Assembly: GCA_945946665.1 (NCBI GenBank)
Contig: CAMEWO010000003.1
Coordinates: forward strand, 1 to 64,000
Direction: 5' to 3'
DNA: 64,000 bases
Source of the DNA: an uncultured Eubacterium sp.
Lineage (GTDB): Bacteria; Bacillota; Clostridia; Lachnospirales; Lachnospiraceae
The notes beneath the pieces are model-generated. The model searched no databases. It saw only the letters and a list, made by a program, of their open reading frames with translations, and was not told the origin of the DNA. Shown piece after piece: positions 22,147 through 32,122 of the stretch; positions within the stretch are counted from its first letter, which is position 1; the number at the start of each line of letters is the position of its first letter. The position numbers and the translations under genes were made by a program.

Positions 22147-24759
22147 TTATTTGCCATAATAAGCCTTAAGATACATTTCTTTAATCTCTGACATCAGCGG
22201 ATATCTTGGATTTGCACCTGTACACTGGTCGTCAAAGGCTTTTTCAATCATATCATCAAGGGTATCAAGGAAATATTTCTCATCAACGCCGTAATCTTTA
22301 ATAGTCTTTTTAATACCAACTTTTTTCTTTAAATCTTCAATAGCTTTGATGAAGTTCTCGAACTTCTCGTCATCATTCTTGCCCTGAATTCCAAGGAAGT
22401 TGGCACATTCAACATATCTATCCTTGCAGTGAGGATAGCTGTACTGTGGGAAAGTGCCCATCTTCGCAGGTACTTCTGAAGCATTGAATCTCATCACATC
22501 TGTTATAAGCAGGGCATTGGCAACTCCGTGTGGCAGGTGGTGGAAAGCACCAAGCTTGTGAGCCATTGAGTGACATACACCAAGAAATGCATTGGCAAAT
22601 GCCATACCAGCCATGGTAGAAGCGGTAGCCATCTTTTCACGGGCAACAGCATCATGAGAACCATTCTCGAAGGCTGCTGGGAGATAATCAAATATATTCT
22701 TCATAGCCTTTAATGCAAGGCCATCTGTGAATTCAGTTGCCATTACAGAAGCATAGGCTTCAAGTGCATGGGTAAGGGCATCAATACCAGATGCGGCAGT
22801 TAAACCTTTTGGCTGGTCCATACACATGTCTGCATCTACAATCGCCATCTTAGGAAGAAGCTCATAATCTGCAAGAGGATACTTGATTCCTGTATTCTCA
22901 TCTGTGATAACTGCAAATGGAGTAACCTCTGAACCTGTACCTGAAGATGTTGGAATTGCTATGAAGAATGCCTTTTCACCCATCTTAGGGAATGTATATA
23001 TACGCTTTCTGATATCCATGAAACGCATAGCCATATCCATGAAATCAACTTCAGGGTGTTCATACATAACCCACATGATTTTACCGGCATCCATAGCTGA
23101 ACCGCCACCGATGGCAATAATGCAGTCCGGCTCAAATGACGCCATTGCCTTGGCACCTTCTTTGGCACAACCTAAAGTTGGGTCTGGTGCCACATCATAA
23201 AATGTAGTGTGGACAATGCCCATTTCATCAAGTTTATCTGTTACGCATTTTGTGTAGCCATTCTTGTACAGGAACTGGTCAGTAACAATGAATACCTTCT
23301 TTTTGCCATACACATTCTTTAATTCATCAAGAGCAACAGGGAGACATCCTTTCTTAAAATAAACCTTTTCAGGTGCTCTGAACCAAAGCATATTTTCTCT
23401 CCTTTCAGCAACAGTTTTAATGTTCAAAAGGTGCTTCACACCCACATTTTCTGAAACAGAATTACCACCCCATGAACCACATCCAAGGGTAAGGGAAGGA
23501 GTGAGGGCAAAGTTGTATATATCACCGATACCACCCTGTGAAGAAGGTGTGTTAATAAGAATTCGGCAGGTCTTCATAGCCTCCTGGAATACGGCAATTT
23601 TGTCCTGTCCGGTTCCTACATTGATATACAATGATGATGTGTGTCCATATCCGCCATCAGCAATAAGGCGCTTTGCTTTAGCCAGTGCATCTTCGAAATC
23701 TTTAGCCTTATACATGGCAAGAACAGGAGAGAGTTTCTCATGTGCAAATTCTTCTGAAAGGTCAACAGAGGTAACTTCTCCTATGAGAATCTTGGTATTC
23801 TCAGGAACAGTGATACCTGCAAGTTTGCCGATTGTGTAAGCACTCTGGCCAACAATCTTTGCATTCAGTGAGCCATTTATAATAATAGTTTTGCGGACTT
23901 TGTCAAGCTCGGTTTTAGTGAGGAAATGACATCCCCTGGCAGTGAATTCATCTTTAACCTGTTTATATACTTTAGTGTCAACGATTACAGACTGTTCAGA
24001 TGCGCATATCATGCCATTATCAAATGTCTTTGAGTGAATTATGGAATTAACGGCCAATGTTATATCAGCAGAGCTGTCAATAATGGCAGGTGTGTTGCCA
24101 GGACCAACGCCCAGAGCTGGTTTTCCAGATGAGTAAGCTGCTTTTACCATGCCAGGACCACCTGTTGCCAGAATAATGTCCGCTTCTTTCATAACCATAT
24201 TAGTAAGGTCAAGGGATGGAATATCAATCCAGCCAATAATATGCTCAGGTGCTCCGGCTTTAACAGCTGCGTCCAGAACTGTCTTTGCCGCAGCAATGGT
24301 GCTTGCCTTTGCCCTTGGATGAGGGCTGATGATAATACCATTACGGGTCTTTAATGCCAGAAGTGATTTAAATATGGCAGTTGAAGTAGGGTTGGTTGTT
24401 GGTATTACAGCAGCAATAACGCCAATAGGCTCTGCGATCTTTTTAATTCCATATGCTTTGTCTTCCTCAATTATACCGCAGGTTTTAGTGTCTCTGTAGG
24501 TGTTGTAGATATATTCAGATGCATAATGGTTCTTAATAACCTTATCCTCCACAATACCCATTCCTGTCTCTGCAACAGCCTGTTTTGCAAGTGGAATTCT
24601 TGCCTGGTTGGCAGCTATGGCAGCGGCAGTGAATATCTTATCTACCTGTTCCTGTGTGTAGGTGGCAAATATCTCCTGCGCCTCTCTTATCTGGGAAAGC
24701 TTCTTTTCGAGAGCCTCCACAGAATCAACTATAAAGTCATCTTTTTTTCCATCAGTCAT
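22147..24759 (-). CDS. adhE: Bifunctional acetaldehyde-CoA/alcohol dehydrogenase AdhE
   Basis: This encodes 870 residues. The ATG at 24759 has GGAGG 8 bases upstream, whereas an ATG at 24774 lies before that box. The N-terminal CoA-acylating aldehyde dehydrogenase domain (about 10-445) has the catalytic Cys252 in GMICASEQS. The C-terminal iron-dependent alcohol dehydrogenase domain (about 455-865) has GGGSAMD, the SGTGSEVTPF loop and metal-binding His in HSMAHKLGAFHHLPHG. The enzyme reduces acetyl-CoA to ethanol with two NADH and forms spirosomes. Two Rex-type operators lie just upstream, consistent with control by the NADH/NAD ratio. Confidence 0.97.
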   Translation of the reverse strand: MTDGKKDDFIVDSVEALEKKLSQIREAQEIFATYTQEQVDKIFTAAAIAANQARIPLAKQAVAETGMGIVEDKVIKNHYASEYIYNTYRDTKTCGIIEEDKAYGIKKIAEPIGVIAAVIPTTNPTSTAIFKSLLALKTRNGIIISPHPRAKASTIAAAKTVLDAAVKAGAPEHIIGWIDIPSLDLTNMVMKEADIILATGGPGMVKAAYSSGKPALGVGPGNTPAIIDSSADITLAVNSIIHSKTFDNGMICASEQSVIVDTKVYKQVKDEFTARGCHFLTKTELDKVRKTIIINGSLNAKIVGQSAYTIGKLAGITVPENTKILIGEVTSVDLSEEFAHEKLSPVLAMYKAKDFEDALAKAKRLIADGGYGHTSSLYINVGTGQDKIAVFQEAMKTCRILINTPSSQGGIGDIYNFALTPSLTLGCGSWGGNSVSENVGVKHLLNIKTVAERRENMLWFRAPEKVYFKKGCLPVALDELKNVYGKKKVFIVTDQFLYKNGYTKCVTDKLDEMGIVHTTFYDVAPDPTLGCAKEGAKAMASFEPDCIIAIGGGSAMDAGKIMWVMYEHPEVDFMDMAMRFMDIRKRIYTFPKMGEKAFFIAIPTSSGTGSEVTPFAVITDENTGIKYPLADYELLPKMAIVDADMCMDQPKGLTAASGIDALTHALEAYASVMATEFTDGLALKAMKNIFDYLPAAFENGSHDAVAREKMATASTMAGMAFANAFLGVCHSMAHKLGAFHHLPHGVANALLITDVMRFNASEVPAKMGTFPQYSYPHCKDRYVECANFLGIQGKNDDEKFENFIKAIEDLKKKVGIKKTIKDYGVDEKYFLDTLDDMIEKAFDDQCTGANPRYPLMSEIKEMYLKAYYGK

Positions 24760-24802
24760 TTTCCTTACCTCCATTAATAAAGTTGAAAGTTAGTGTGTTT
24801 AA

Positions 24803-24820
24803 TTGATAAAAATTTAACAA
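24803..24820. promoter_or_regulatory. Rex operator 1 of adhE
   Basis: TTGATAAAAATTTAACAA differs at one base from the Rex consensus TTGTTAA-N4-TTAACAA. It lies 43 bases upstream of the adhE start codon on the minus strand. Confidence 0.75.
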
Positions 24821-24835
24821 TAACAACATAACACT

Positions 24836-24853
24836 TTGATAAATATTTGTCAA
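24836..24853. promoter_or_regulatory. Rex operator 2 of adhE
   Basis: TTGATAAATATTTGTCAA is a second, weaker match to the Rex consensus. It starts 33 bp from the first site, about three helical turns, which would place both dimers on the same DNA face. Confidence 0.6.
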
Positions 24854-24871
24854 GCATATAAGATTAATTAT

Positions 24872-24944
24872 TTTACATTGTTTTCATTTTTTACATCGAT
24901 TTTACATTAACTAACAGGTAGATTTTACATTAAGCAGATATACT
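24872..24944 (+). promoter_or_regulatory. Pho-box-like promoter of pfkA-ppk
   Basis: TTTACA boxes start at 24872, 24890, 24901 and 24924; the step of 11 bp between the second and third is the PhoP-box period. TATACT at 24939-24944 follows the last box by 9 bases and is the presumed -10. The three boxes at 0, +11 and +34 and the -10 spacing recur exactly before pstS. Confidence 0.6.
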
Positions 24945-25043
24945 CATTACCATAAATATTAGCCTGATACATGGAAAAATACTAAAAATAAAGTTCCTGG
25001 CAATATTTTTTAATGATTGATTTAAAAGGAGAGGTAAGCGGTT

Positions 25044-26123
25044 ATGATAAATGTGGGAATGCTCACCAGTGGAGGAGATTGTCAGGCGCTTAATGCTGCT
25101 ATAAGAGGAGTGGCAAAGACGTTGTACCATTATTATGATGATGTGGTTATATATGGTTTCACCGATGGATACAGAGGACTTATGAAGAAAGAATTCAGAG
25201 TCATGACAGAGAGGGATTTCTCTGGAATCCTTAATATTGGTGGAACAATTCTTGGAACATCCAGGACACAGTACAAATATATCAGTGAGCCTTTAGAGGA
25301 TGGTTCCGACAAACTGGAATCCATGATTAATACATACAAGGAACTGAATCTTGACTGTCTGGTTATCCTTGGAGGAAACGGCTCCCATAAAACAGCAGAT
25401 TTACTGAGAAGGAATGGGCTTAATATAATTACACTTCCTAAGACTATTGATAATGACCTTGAGGGGACAAGTGTTAGTTTTGGATTTAACAGCGCAGTTG
25501 AGATTGCAACTAACGCTATTGACAGGATTCACACAACAGCAGCTTCCCATAGCAGAGTCTTTATTCTGGAGCTGATGGGACATAAAACAGGATGGCTTAC
25601 CCTGCATGCGGGAATAGCAGGAGGAGCAGACATTATCCTTATTCCTGAACTTCCATATGATATTAATGTGGTAATAGATGCCATTACTAAAAGAACAGAA
25701 CAGGGAAAGAAATTTACAATAATTGCGATGGCAGAAGGAGCTTTGTCGAAAGAAGAGGCAGCAATGACAAAGAAGCAGCGCAAGACCACATGGAAAGATG
25801 ACGGCTTCCCATCTCCCGCATTCAGGCTGGGCAGCAGGATAACATCTATTACAGGACAGGAGGTGAGAGTTACTGTTCCGGGACATGTGCAGCGTGGAGG
25901 TGAACCTACTGCTTATGACAGGGTACTTGCAACAAGGCTGGGAGTTGAAGCAGCCAGACTGATTATTAACAATCGATTCGGACTTATGGTGTGTGTAGAT
26001 AATGACCAGATATCAACTATTCCACTGGAGGAAGTTGGCGGTAAAACCAAACTGGTTAATCCTGAATGTCAGCTTATAAGACAGGCAGAGGATCTAGGAA
26101 TATGTCTTGGACAGAATGTGTAA
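25044..26123 (+). CDS. pfkA: 6-phosphofructokinase of the K124 subgroup
   Basis: This encodes 359 residues with an AAAGGAGAGG box. The enzyme phosphorylates fructose 6-phosphate. Visible motifs are SGGDCQALNAAIRG, GGNGSHKT (about 107-114), PKTIDNDLEGT with the catalytic Asp, and MGHKTGW. Gly at the position of E. coli G104 suggests ATP as donor, whereas Lys at position 124 is typical of PPi-type and group III enzymes, so donor specificity should be treated as open. The usual Asp of GGDGS is Asn here. It is co-transcribed with polyphosphate kinase (47-base gap) behind a Pho-like promoter. Confidence 0.9.
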   Translation: MINVGMLTSGGDCQALNAAIRGVAKTLYHYYDDVVIYGFTDGYRGLMKKEFRVMTERDFSGILNIGGTILGTSRTQYKYISEPLEDGSDKLESMINTYKELNLDCLVILGGNGSHKTADLLRRNGLNIITLPKTIDNDLEGTSVSFGFNSAVEIATNAIDRIHTTAASHSRVFILELMGHKTGWLTLHAGIAGGADIILIPELPYDINVVIDAITKRTEQGKKFTIIAMAEGALSKEEAAMTKKQRKTTWKDDGFPSPAFRLGSRITSITGQEVRVTVPGHVQRGGEPTAYDRVLATRLGVEAARLIINNRFGLMVCVDNDQISTIPLEEVGGKTKLVNPECQLIRQAEDLGICLGQNV

Positions 26124-26170
26124 AACAATATTACTAATGTAACAACAGATTAATGAACAAGGAGATTAAG

Positions 26171-28156
26171 ATGAAGATAAATGGTTATTACCAGAATAGA
26201 GAGTTGTCATGGCTTAAGTTCAATGAAAGAGTTCTTTTAGAGGCTGATGATGCAAATGTACCTTTGTGCGAAAAACTGACATTTGCATCAATATTCCAGA
26301 GCAATCTTGATGAGTTTTTTATGGTAAGAGTTGGAACTCTTCATGACCAGATGTTATTTTCGGACAATAAAACTGATAATAAAACTCAGATGACAGCAAA
26401 GGAACAGCTTACACATATTTTCAAATCAGCCAGGGAGCTTACCAGAAAGAAAGATAATATATATAAGCATCTCATGGTTAAGCTTCAGGAATATGGAGTT
26501 CAGCTTCTTAATTTTAACGATATTGAATATAACGATGCGTTGTATCTGGAAAAATATTTTAAGGATTCAGTCATGCCATTTCTTTCACCACAGGTGGTAG
26601 GAAAAAAGCAGCCATTTCCATTTATGAAAAACAAAGAAATATATGCAGTTGCCTTACTTGGAAGAAGAAACAGCGAAAAAGTTGGAATTGTTCCATGCAG
26701 CAATGGCGTATTATCACGGCTTGTTCCAATCCCTTCAGATGAGAATAAGTTTATGCTGGTGGAGGAACTTATACTTCATTTCATGCCTCAGATTTTTGAG
26801 AATTACCAGATTAAGAGCAAGTCTCTTATCAGAATAATAAGAAATGCAGATATTGACGTTGATGAAGCTGTAGATAATGATGATGCAGATTTCCGTGATA
26901 CCATGGAGAAATTGATTAAAAAGAGAAGAAAGCTGTGCCCTGTAAAACTGGAGTACACAAGGGTCATGGATGAGAAAATTGTCATTAATCTGTGTCATGA
27001 GCTGGGCTTAAAACAGGAGCAGATATACTATTCCGAATCCCCTCTTGATTTATCTTTTGTATTTGAGATACAGGATAAATTGAGAAATAATAAAAAGCTT
27101 TTTTATGAGAGGCATATAGCCAAGGTGCCTGAGTGGGTAGACAGTGGACGGCCTATGATTTCACAGATTGAGGAGAAGGACAGATTGCTGTACTATCCTT
27201 ATGAGAGTATGAATCCTTTCATCAGGCTGCTCAATGAAGCCGGGCAGGACAGGCGAGTTGTTTCAATTAAGATGACCTTATACCGTGTGGCTAAGAATTC
27301 ACAGATAATTGAAGCCCTGATTAATGCAGCAGAGAATGGAAAAGAAGTAGTGGTTCTGGTGGAACTGAGGGCAAGATTTGATGAGGAGAACAATATTGAA
27401 TGGTCAAGAAGGCTGGAAGAGGCAGGATGCCGCATTGTATACGGCTTAGACCACACAAAGGTACATTCCAAGCTGTGTCTGATTACATATCAGGATGGAG
27501 GCGTCGTACATTATATTACACAGATTGGAACCGGCAATTATAATGAGAAAACAGCAAAACAATATACAGACCTTTCGCTGATGACAGCAAATAAAAGTAT
27601 TGGAAGTGAGGCTGCGGAGTCATTTTCAAAGCTGTGCATTGAAGAATATATTGAGGACACCACATCTCTGCTTGTGGCACCAAAATACCTGAAAAGTGAA
27701 ATTATTCAGTTCATGAATGATGAAATTAAGGCTGTAGAGGAAGGCAAGCCAGGTTATATCGGTATTAAAATTAACTCCCTTACAGATAAAGAGATAATTG
27801 ATAAACTGGTGGAGTGTTCCCAGGCAGGTGTGAAGATTGAGATGGTCATCAGGGGAATATGCTGCCTTATTCCAGGAATTCCAGGTTATACTGAGAATAT
27901 TACAGTTAAAAGTGCTGTGGGAAGATTTCTTGAACACTCAAGAATATATATATTCGGTACTCCGGACAGAGACAGGATATATATTGCCTCCGCAGACTTT
28001 ATGACAAGAAATATGGAGCACCGTGTGGAGATAGCAGCTCCAATATATGATGACAGTATAAAACAGCGTATCAGGGAAATATTTGATATTAAGGAAAATG
28101 AATATATTAAAATATGGACACTGGGTGCAGACGGACTGTATCATCATGACAGTTAA
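26171..28156 (+). CDS. ppk1: Polyphosphate kinase PPK1
   Basis: This encodes 661 residues from the ATG at 26171, which follows AAGGAG by 6 bases. N-terminal NRELSWLKFNERVL and the SNLDEFFMVRVG region are family hallmarks, and the autophosphorylated histidine is in DHTKVHSKLCLI of the first PLD-like domain. A second His motif appears in SADFMTRNMEHRVEI near the C-terminus. PPK1 makes and degrades inorganic polyphosphate with ATP. Pairing with pfkA is unusual and links polyphosphate to glycolysis. Pho-type control is consistent with its role. Confidence 0.95.
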   Translation: MKINGYYQNRELSWLKFNERVLLEADDANVPLCEKLTFASIFQSNLDEFFMVRVGTLHDQMLFSDNKTDNKTQMTAKEQLTHIFKSARELTRKKDNIYKHLMVKLQEYGVQLLNFNDIEYNDALYLEKYFKDSVMPFLSPQVVGKKQPFPFMKNKEIYAVALLGRRNSEKVGIVPCSNGVLSRLVPIPSDENKFMLVEELILHFMPQIFENYQIKSKSLIRIIRNADIDVDEAVDNDDADFRDTMEKLIKKRRKLCPVKLEYTRVMDEKIVINLCHELGLKQEQIYYSESPLDLSFVFEIQDKLRNNKKLFYERHIAKVPEWVDSGRPMISQIEEKDRLLYYPYESMNPFIRLLNEAGQDRRVVSIKMTLYRVAKNSQIIEALINAAENGKEVVVLVELRARFDEENNIEWSRRLEEAGCRIVYGLDHTKVHSKLCLITYQDGGVVHYITQIGTGNYNEKTAKQYTDLSLMTANKSIGSEAAESFSKLCIEEYIEDTTSLLVAPKYLKSEIIQFMNDEIKAVEEGKPGYIGIKINSLTDKEIIDKLVECSQAGVKIEMVIRGICCLIPGIPGYTENITVKSAVGRFLEHSRIYIFGTPDRDRIYIASADFMTRNMEHRVEIAAPIYDDSIKQRIREIFDIKENEYIKIWTLGADGLYHHDS

Positions 28157-28203
28157 AGCTATTGTGTCTGGAAACGAATAATATTATAATTATAATGTAT
28201 GTA

Positions 28204-28246
28204 GAATTGCGGGAACTGCATAGCAACGGAGCAATTCGTGTATCAT
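28204..28246. repeat. Dispersed palindromic repeat, copy 1
   Basis: A 43-bp unit with GAATTGC and GCAATTC at the ends of a hairpin core, followed by GTGTATCAT. It is 40/43 identical to 46874-46916. Both copies lie in intergenic DNA shortly before a plus-strand gene. Confidence 0.75.
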
Positions 28247-28283
28247 ATCAGTGTATATTTAGATATACAGAATTGGGGTACAT

Positions 28284-28976
28284 ATGGTTAAGGATATATT
28301 ATTTGATCTGGATGAAACTTTATTTGATTTTAAAAAGGCGGAACGCATTGCACTGCTAAAGACTCTTGACTTCCTTGGGCTGGACAGTCAGGAGTCTTTT
28401 GTGCTGCTTTACAGCAGAATTAACCAGGAGATGTGGAAATGTCTTGAAAGAGGGGAAATTACAAGACAGAAGCTTAAGATTGAGAGATTTAGAAGATTCC
28501 TTGATGAGGCGGGATTACAGTCAGACCCGGTGCAGGCGGCTGCTTTTTATGAAAAATCTCTGTCAGAAGGGCATTACTATATTGATGGGGCAGAGGAAGT
28601 TGTGTTCAGCCTGAAGGAAAGATACAATCTCTATATTGTATCAAATGGAACATACCGGGTTCAGACAGGCAGGCTTTCAGATGCATCTATAACACCGTGT
28701 TTCAAAGATATATTCATATCAGAACAGCTGGGGGCAAATAAACCTTCCAGAGATTTCTTCGATAAGTGTTTTGATAGAATTCCAGACTTCTCCAGGCAAA
28801 CAGCTGTCATTGTTGGAGACAGCCTGACATCTGATATACTTGGTGGAATTAATGCCGGCATAAGGACAATATGGTTTAATCCGTCACACAGCCAGCCTGA
28901 GGGAGAAATTGTTCCTGATTACCAGATAAGCAGCTTGTATGAGCTGGCAAGTATTCTTGAAAAACAATGTCGATAA
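28284..28976 (+). CDS. yjjG: YjjG-type HAD pyrimidine nucleotidase
   Basis: This encodes 230 residues. HAD motif I is FDLDETL (residues 7-13), motif II is VSNGTYR, and motif IV is VGDSLTSDILGG. The helical cap and overall pattern match YjjG/YfnB house-cleaning 5'-nucleotidases that remove non-canonical pyrimidine nucleotides. It stands alone between ppk and the hybrid kinase, with a dispersed repeat in its leader. Confidence 0.88.
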   Translation: MVKDILFDLDETLFDFKKAERIALLKTLDFLGLDSQESFVLLYSRINQEMWKCLERGEITRQKLKIERFRRFLDEAGLQSDPVQAAAFYEKSLSEGHYYIDGAEEVVFSLKERYNLYIVSNGTYRVQTGRLSDASITPCFKDIFISEQLGANKPSRDFFDKCFDRIPDFSRQTAVIVGDSLTSDILGGINAGIRTIWFNPSHSQPEGEIVPDYQISSLYELASILEKQCR

Positions 28977-29084
28977 ATGTCGAAAATTGCGATATTTTAT
29001 GGTTCTAATTATATTGTATTAGGTATTTTATTGTGCTATATCTTAAATGCGGCGTGATAAAGCTGCACTGGAATGGAGATTGCT

Positions 29085-31586
29085 ATGAAAGAATGCTTTT
29101 ACAGGGAACACATAGATTTTGCAGGGAGAGAGAAGAGACAGCTGCCTGATGAGACCGAGGATAAAGTTAATGAGCTTCTGGCAGATAATACTGCGGTAGG
29201 TGTGGTAAGTGGATATTATGATGACAGGTGTTCTCTTAATTTTCTAAGTGAGTTTGCATTAAATATGCTTGAACTTAGTTATGAAGAGATGATGGAGAGA
29301 TCCCAAGGAAGTGTACTTAACCTTATATATGAGCCGGACAGGGAATGGTTTGCAAACTCAATAAAGAAAGTGGAGAATCTTCCTGAAGGAAAGCGTATTA
29401 AGACTGAATACAGAGTGCTGAATAAAGAGGGAAAACCTGTATGGATACAGGATATACGAACAAACAGTTTTGATGAGAATGGCAAGAGTGTATGGGTAAG
29501 TTCAGTAAGAAAGGTGGATGAACTCCATAATATAATGGAGAACAGGATAGACCTGCTTCTCTCTAACAATAACCAGTATTCAAGAGTCTACCAGATAGAT
29601 TTTACTAATGAAACTGTAATATGTGTAAGAGATAAAGTCGGTGTGGAAGATGGGAAAATCAGCGACTTTAAGGAATGGATGGAGTATAAGGAAAGCTTCA
29701 TGTATGAATTGGATGTTACACGTTTCAGATATTTCTTGAATCAGGACAGAATCTTTAAGAAGATTGATTCAGGAATGAAATTCCAGGAGGATGAATACAG
29801 AATCAGATTCAGGGGAAGACCGAGATGGGTAAGAGAAACAGTTCTTGTTAATGATGGGTATAATCAGAGTGACACAATTATTCTGGCAGAGACAGACCTG
29901 ACCAGCAACAGAATGTTTGAACAGAGCATTTTCAGCACTGCTGAGGCTTATATGGAAATCTATTACATAGATCTGGAAGAAGATTATTTTTGCATGGTTT
30001 ATCCTGACAGGGAGAATGACGGACAGGACGGAAGCTATAAAGAATCTATCGAATTACATGCAGAAAGGTATATGGTAGACAATAAAGAAAGAGAAAATAT
30101 CAAGAAACAGTTATCTGCTGATAATGTCAGGAAAGAGTTAAGGGATAAAGACCATATTGAATATGTGTATTTAAGAAGGCTGGATGATGGAAGCTTCATA
30201 TGGTGCAAGACGGGTTTCACAATTATTGCAAAGAGAAATGGAGAGCCGATTTCAGCCACTATGACCATCCAGAATGTTGATGATTATGTAAGAGAAAAGG
30301 ACAGACAGGCTGCGATTCTCCAGTCTGCCATAGATGCGGCCAATGCAGCCAATACAGCCAAGACAGAGTTCCTGTCCCGGATGTCACATGATATCAGGAC
30401 TCCTATGAACAGCATTATGGGAATGCTGGATATTGCCAAAGCATACTGCGATGACAAGGAGAAGGTAGAAGAATGTCTTGATAAGATAACAGTTTCCAGT
30501 CAGATGCTTCTTAATCTTATCAATGATATTCTGGATTTAAGCAAGATAGAATCTAATACAGTAAAGCTGTTTGAGGAAACCCTCAGTCTGCAGGAGATAT
30601 TTAATGATCTGGAAAATATGCTTATGCCACAGATTCTAAGCAAAGAGCATAATTTTAATATTGATTTGTCACATGTGAAGCATAATTATGTATTCAGTGA
30701 TAAATTAAAGCTTCAGCAGATGTTTATGAATATTGCCTCTAATGCTGTAAAATATACACCTTCAAAAGGAACCATTAATATTACTGTCTATGAAGAACCA
30801 TTGCCATGTCACAAAAAATCACGGTTTACCTTCATATTTGAAGACAATGGCATTGGGATGAGCAAGGAATTCATTGATAAAATCTTTGATCCATTCTCAC
30901 GGCATCTGGATGAACGTACAGCTTATATCCAGGGAACAGGTCTTGGAATGCCGATTATTAAGAATATTATTGATCTGATGCACGGTGATATTAAGGTGGA
31001 AAGTGCCATTGATAAGGGAAGCAGATTTACTGTTGTGCTTGATATGATTTATATTAAGAACATGAATAATGAGGATATTTCCCATTTTGACAACAGAAAA
31101 GAAATAACAGCATCTGATATTGTGAAATCCCTTTCTTCTGGTAACAAGAATAATTGTGGCAGTCTGGCACCATGCCACTCGATTCAGGAGAATCTTGGAA
31201 TAAGTGAATACGATTTTGCAGGTAAAAAGGTTCTTCTGGTGGATGATAAGGAGATGAACAGAGAGGTTTCCAGAGAACTGCTTGAACTCATGAACCTTAC
31301 CGTAGAAGAAGCCGGCAATGGAGAGGAAGCTGTGAAAATGTTTTCCGATAATCCAGACTATGATATTATATTAATGGATATCCAGATGCCTGTAATGGAT
31401 GGATTTGAGGCAACAAGAAGAATACGTAAGCTGGAAAAGGGAGATAGTGTTCCCGTTATTGCCATGACTGCCAATGCCTTTTCTGAAGATGTTAAGGCAT
31501 CAAGGGAAGCAGGCTTAAGTGACCATGCCTCAAAACCTTTAGATATTAAGAAGCTTGGCGAGATAATTGAAAAATGGTTAGGATGA
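29085..31586 (+). CDS. Soluble hybrid sensor histidine kinase with receiver domain
   Basis: This encodes 833 residues from the ATG at 29085, which has a GGAG box 6 bases upstream. There is no membrane segment. N-terminal PAS-type sensor domains cover about 25-155 and 155-420. HisKA carries the phospho-His in SHDIRTPMN (about residue 437), the HATPase shows NDILDLSKIE and GTGLGMPI, and a C-terminal receiver has the phospho-Asp in ILMDIQMP (about 763). The Hpt gene 144 bases downstream is the obvious phosphorelay partner. The final output is unknown. Confidence 0.9.
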   Translation: MKECFYREHIDFAGREKRQLPDETEDKVNELLADNTAVGVVSGYYDDRCSLNFLSEFALNMLELSYEEMMERSQGSVLNLIYEPDREWFANSIKKVENLPEGKRIKTEYRVLNKEGKPVWIQDIRTNSFDENGKSVWVSSVRKVDELHNIMENRIDLLLSNNNQYSRVYQIDFTNETVICVRDKVGVEDGKISDFKEWMEYKESFMYELDVTRFRYFLNQDRIFKKIDSGMKFQEDEYRIRFRGRPRWVRETVLVNDGYNQSDTIILAETDLTSNRMFEQSIFSTAEAYMEIYYIDLEEDYFCMVYPDRENDGQDGSYKESIELHAERYMVDNKERENIKKQLSADNVRKELRDKDHIEYVYLRRLDDGSFIWCKTGFTIIAKRNGEPISATMTIQNVDDYVREKDRQAAILQSAIDAANAANTAKTEFLSRMSHDIRTPMNSIMGMLDIAKAYCDDKEKVEECLDKITVSSQMLLNLINDILDLSKIESNTVKLFEETLSLQEIFNDLENMLMPQILSKEHNFNIDLSHVKHNYVFSDKLKLQQMFMNIASNAVKYTPSKGTINITVYEEPLPCHKKSRFTFIFEDNGIGMSKEFIDKIFDPFSRHLDERTAYIQGTGLGMPIIKNIIDLMHGDIKVESAIDKGSRFTVVLDMIYIKNMNNEDISHFDNRKEITASDIVKSLSSGNKNNCGSLAPCHSIQENLGISEYDFAGKKVLLVDDKEMNREVSRELLELMNLTVEEAGNGEEAVKMFSDNPDYDIILMDIQMPVMDGFEATRRIRKLEKGDSVPVIAMTANAFSEDVKASREAGLSDHASKPLDIKKLGEIIEKWLG

Positions 31587-31587
31587 T

Positions 31588-31627
31588 AAAAAAATGCTGT
31601 GATATGAATAATATCCAGCATTTTTTA
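31588..31627 (+). terminator. Terminator after the hybrid kinase
   Basis: AAAAAATGCTG pairs with CAGCATTTTTT around a 17-base loop, with a T run at the 3' side. Confidence 0.75.
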
Positions 31628-31729
31628 TTGCTGAAAAAACCATAATATGGTAACATTATTCTGTTTGACAGGTGTGATACATTATTGTTAATAGATTTGG
31701 GATTATTATTCAGAAACGGGGAATAGAAT

Positions 31730-32122
31730 ATGTTGTATGAAGATGTACAGGATTTAATGACTGAAGCAGGTGTGGATGTTAAGGATGGTATGGGCAGATT
31801 CGTTGGAAAACTGGATTTGTTCGTGAAGATTTTCAGAAAATATGATGATGACAATAATATGGAACTGTTAAGGGATGCCATGGAAGCTGGTAATGTGGAT
31901 GCTGCCTTTAACGCAGCCCATACATTAAAGGGTGTGTGTGGTAATCTTTCCATGAAGAAGATGTTTGATGTAGCAAGCCAGATGACGGAATTCTTAAGGG
32001 AAAAAGATATGGACAGTGCCAGACAGATGATGCCAAAGCTTGAGGAAGAGCATCAAAAGATAAAGACACTTCTGAAAAATGATATGATTAATAATGAAGT
32101 ATTTGGAGGGAAAAAGAGTTGA
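31730..32122 (+). CDS. Hpt (histidine phosphotransfer) domain protein
   Basis: This encodes 130 residues. The four-helix Hpt core carries the phospho-His in AAHTLKGVCGN at about residue 64. It should accept phosphate from a hybrid-kinase receiver, most simply the one upstream. Its TGA stop overlaps the TTG start of speA, so synthesis of the arginine decarboxylase is coupled to this signalling protein. That arrangement is unusual and suggests control of polyamine synthesis, though this is inference. Confidence 0.9.
   Translation: MLYEDVQDLMTEAGVDVKDGMGRFVGKLDLFVKIFRKYDDDNNMELLRDAMEAGNVDAAFNAAHTLKGVCGNLSMKKMFDVASQMTEFLREKDMDSARQMMPKLEEEHQKIKTLLKNDMINNEVFGGKKS

Noticed and set aside
25401..25886. 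161-codon minus-strand frame inside pfkA
   Set aside because: The plus strand encodes a clear phosphofructokinase; the antisense frame is Cys- and Ser-rich without family resemblance.
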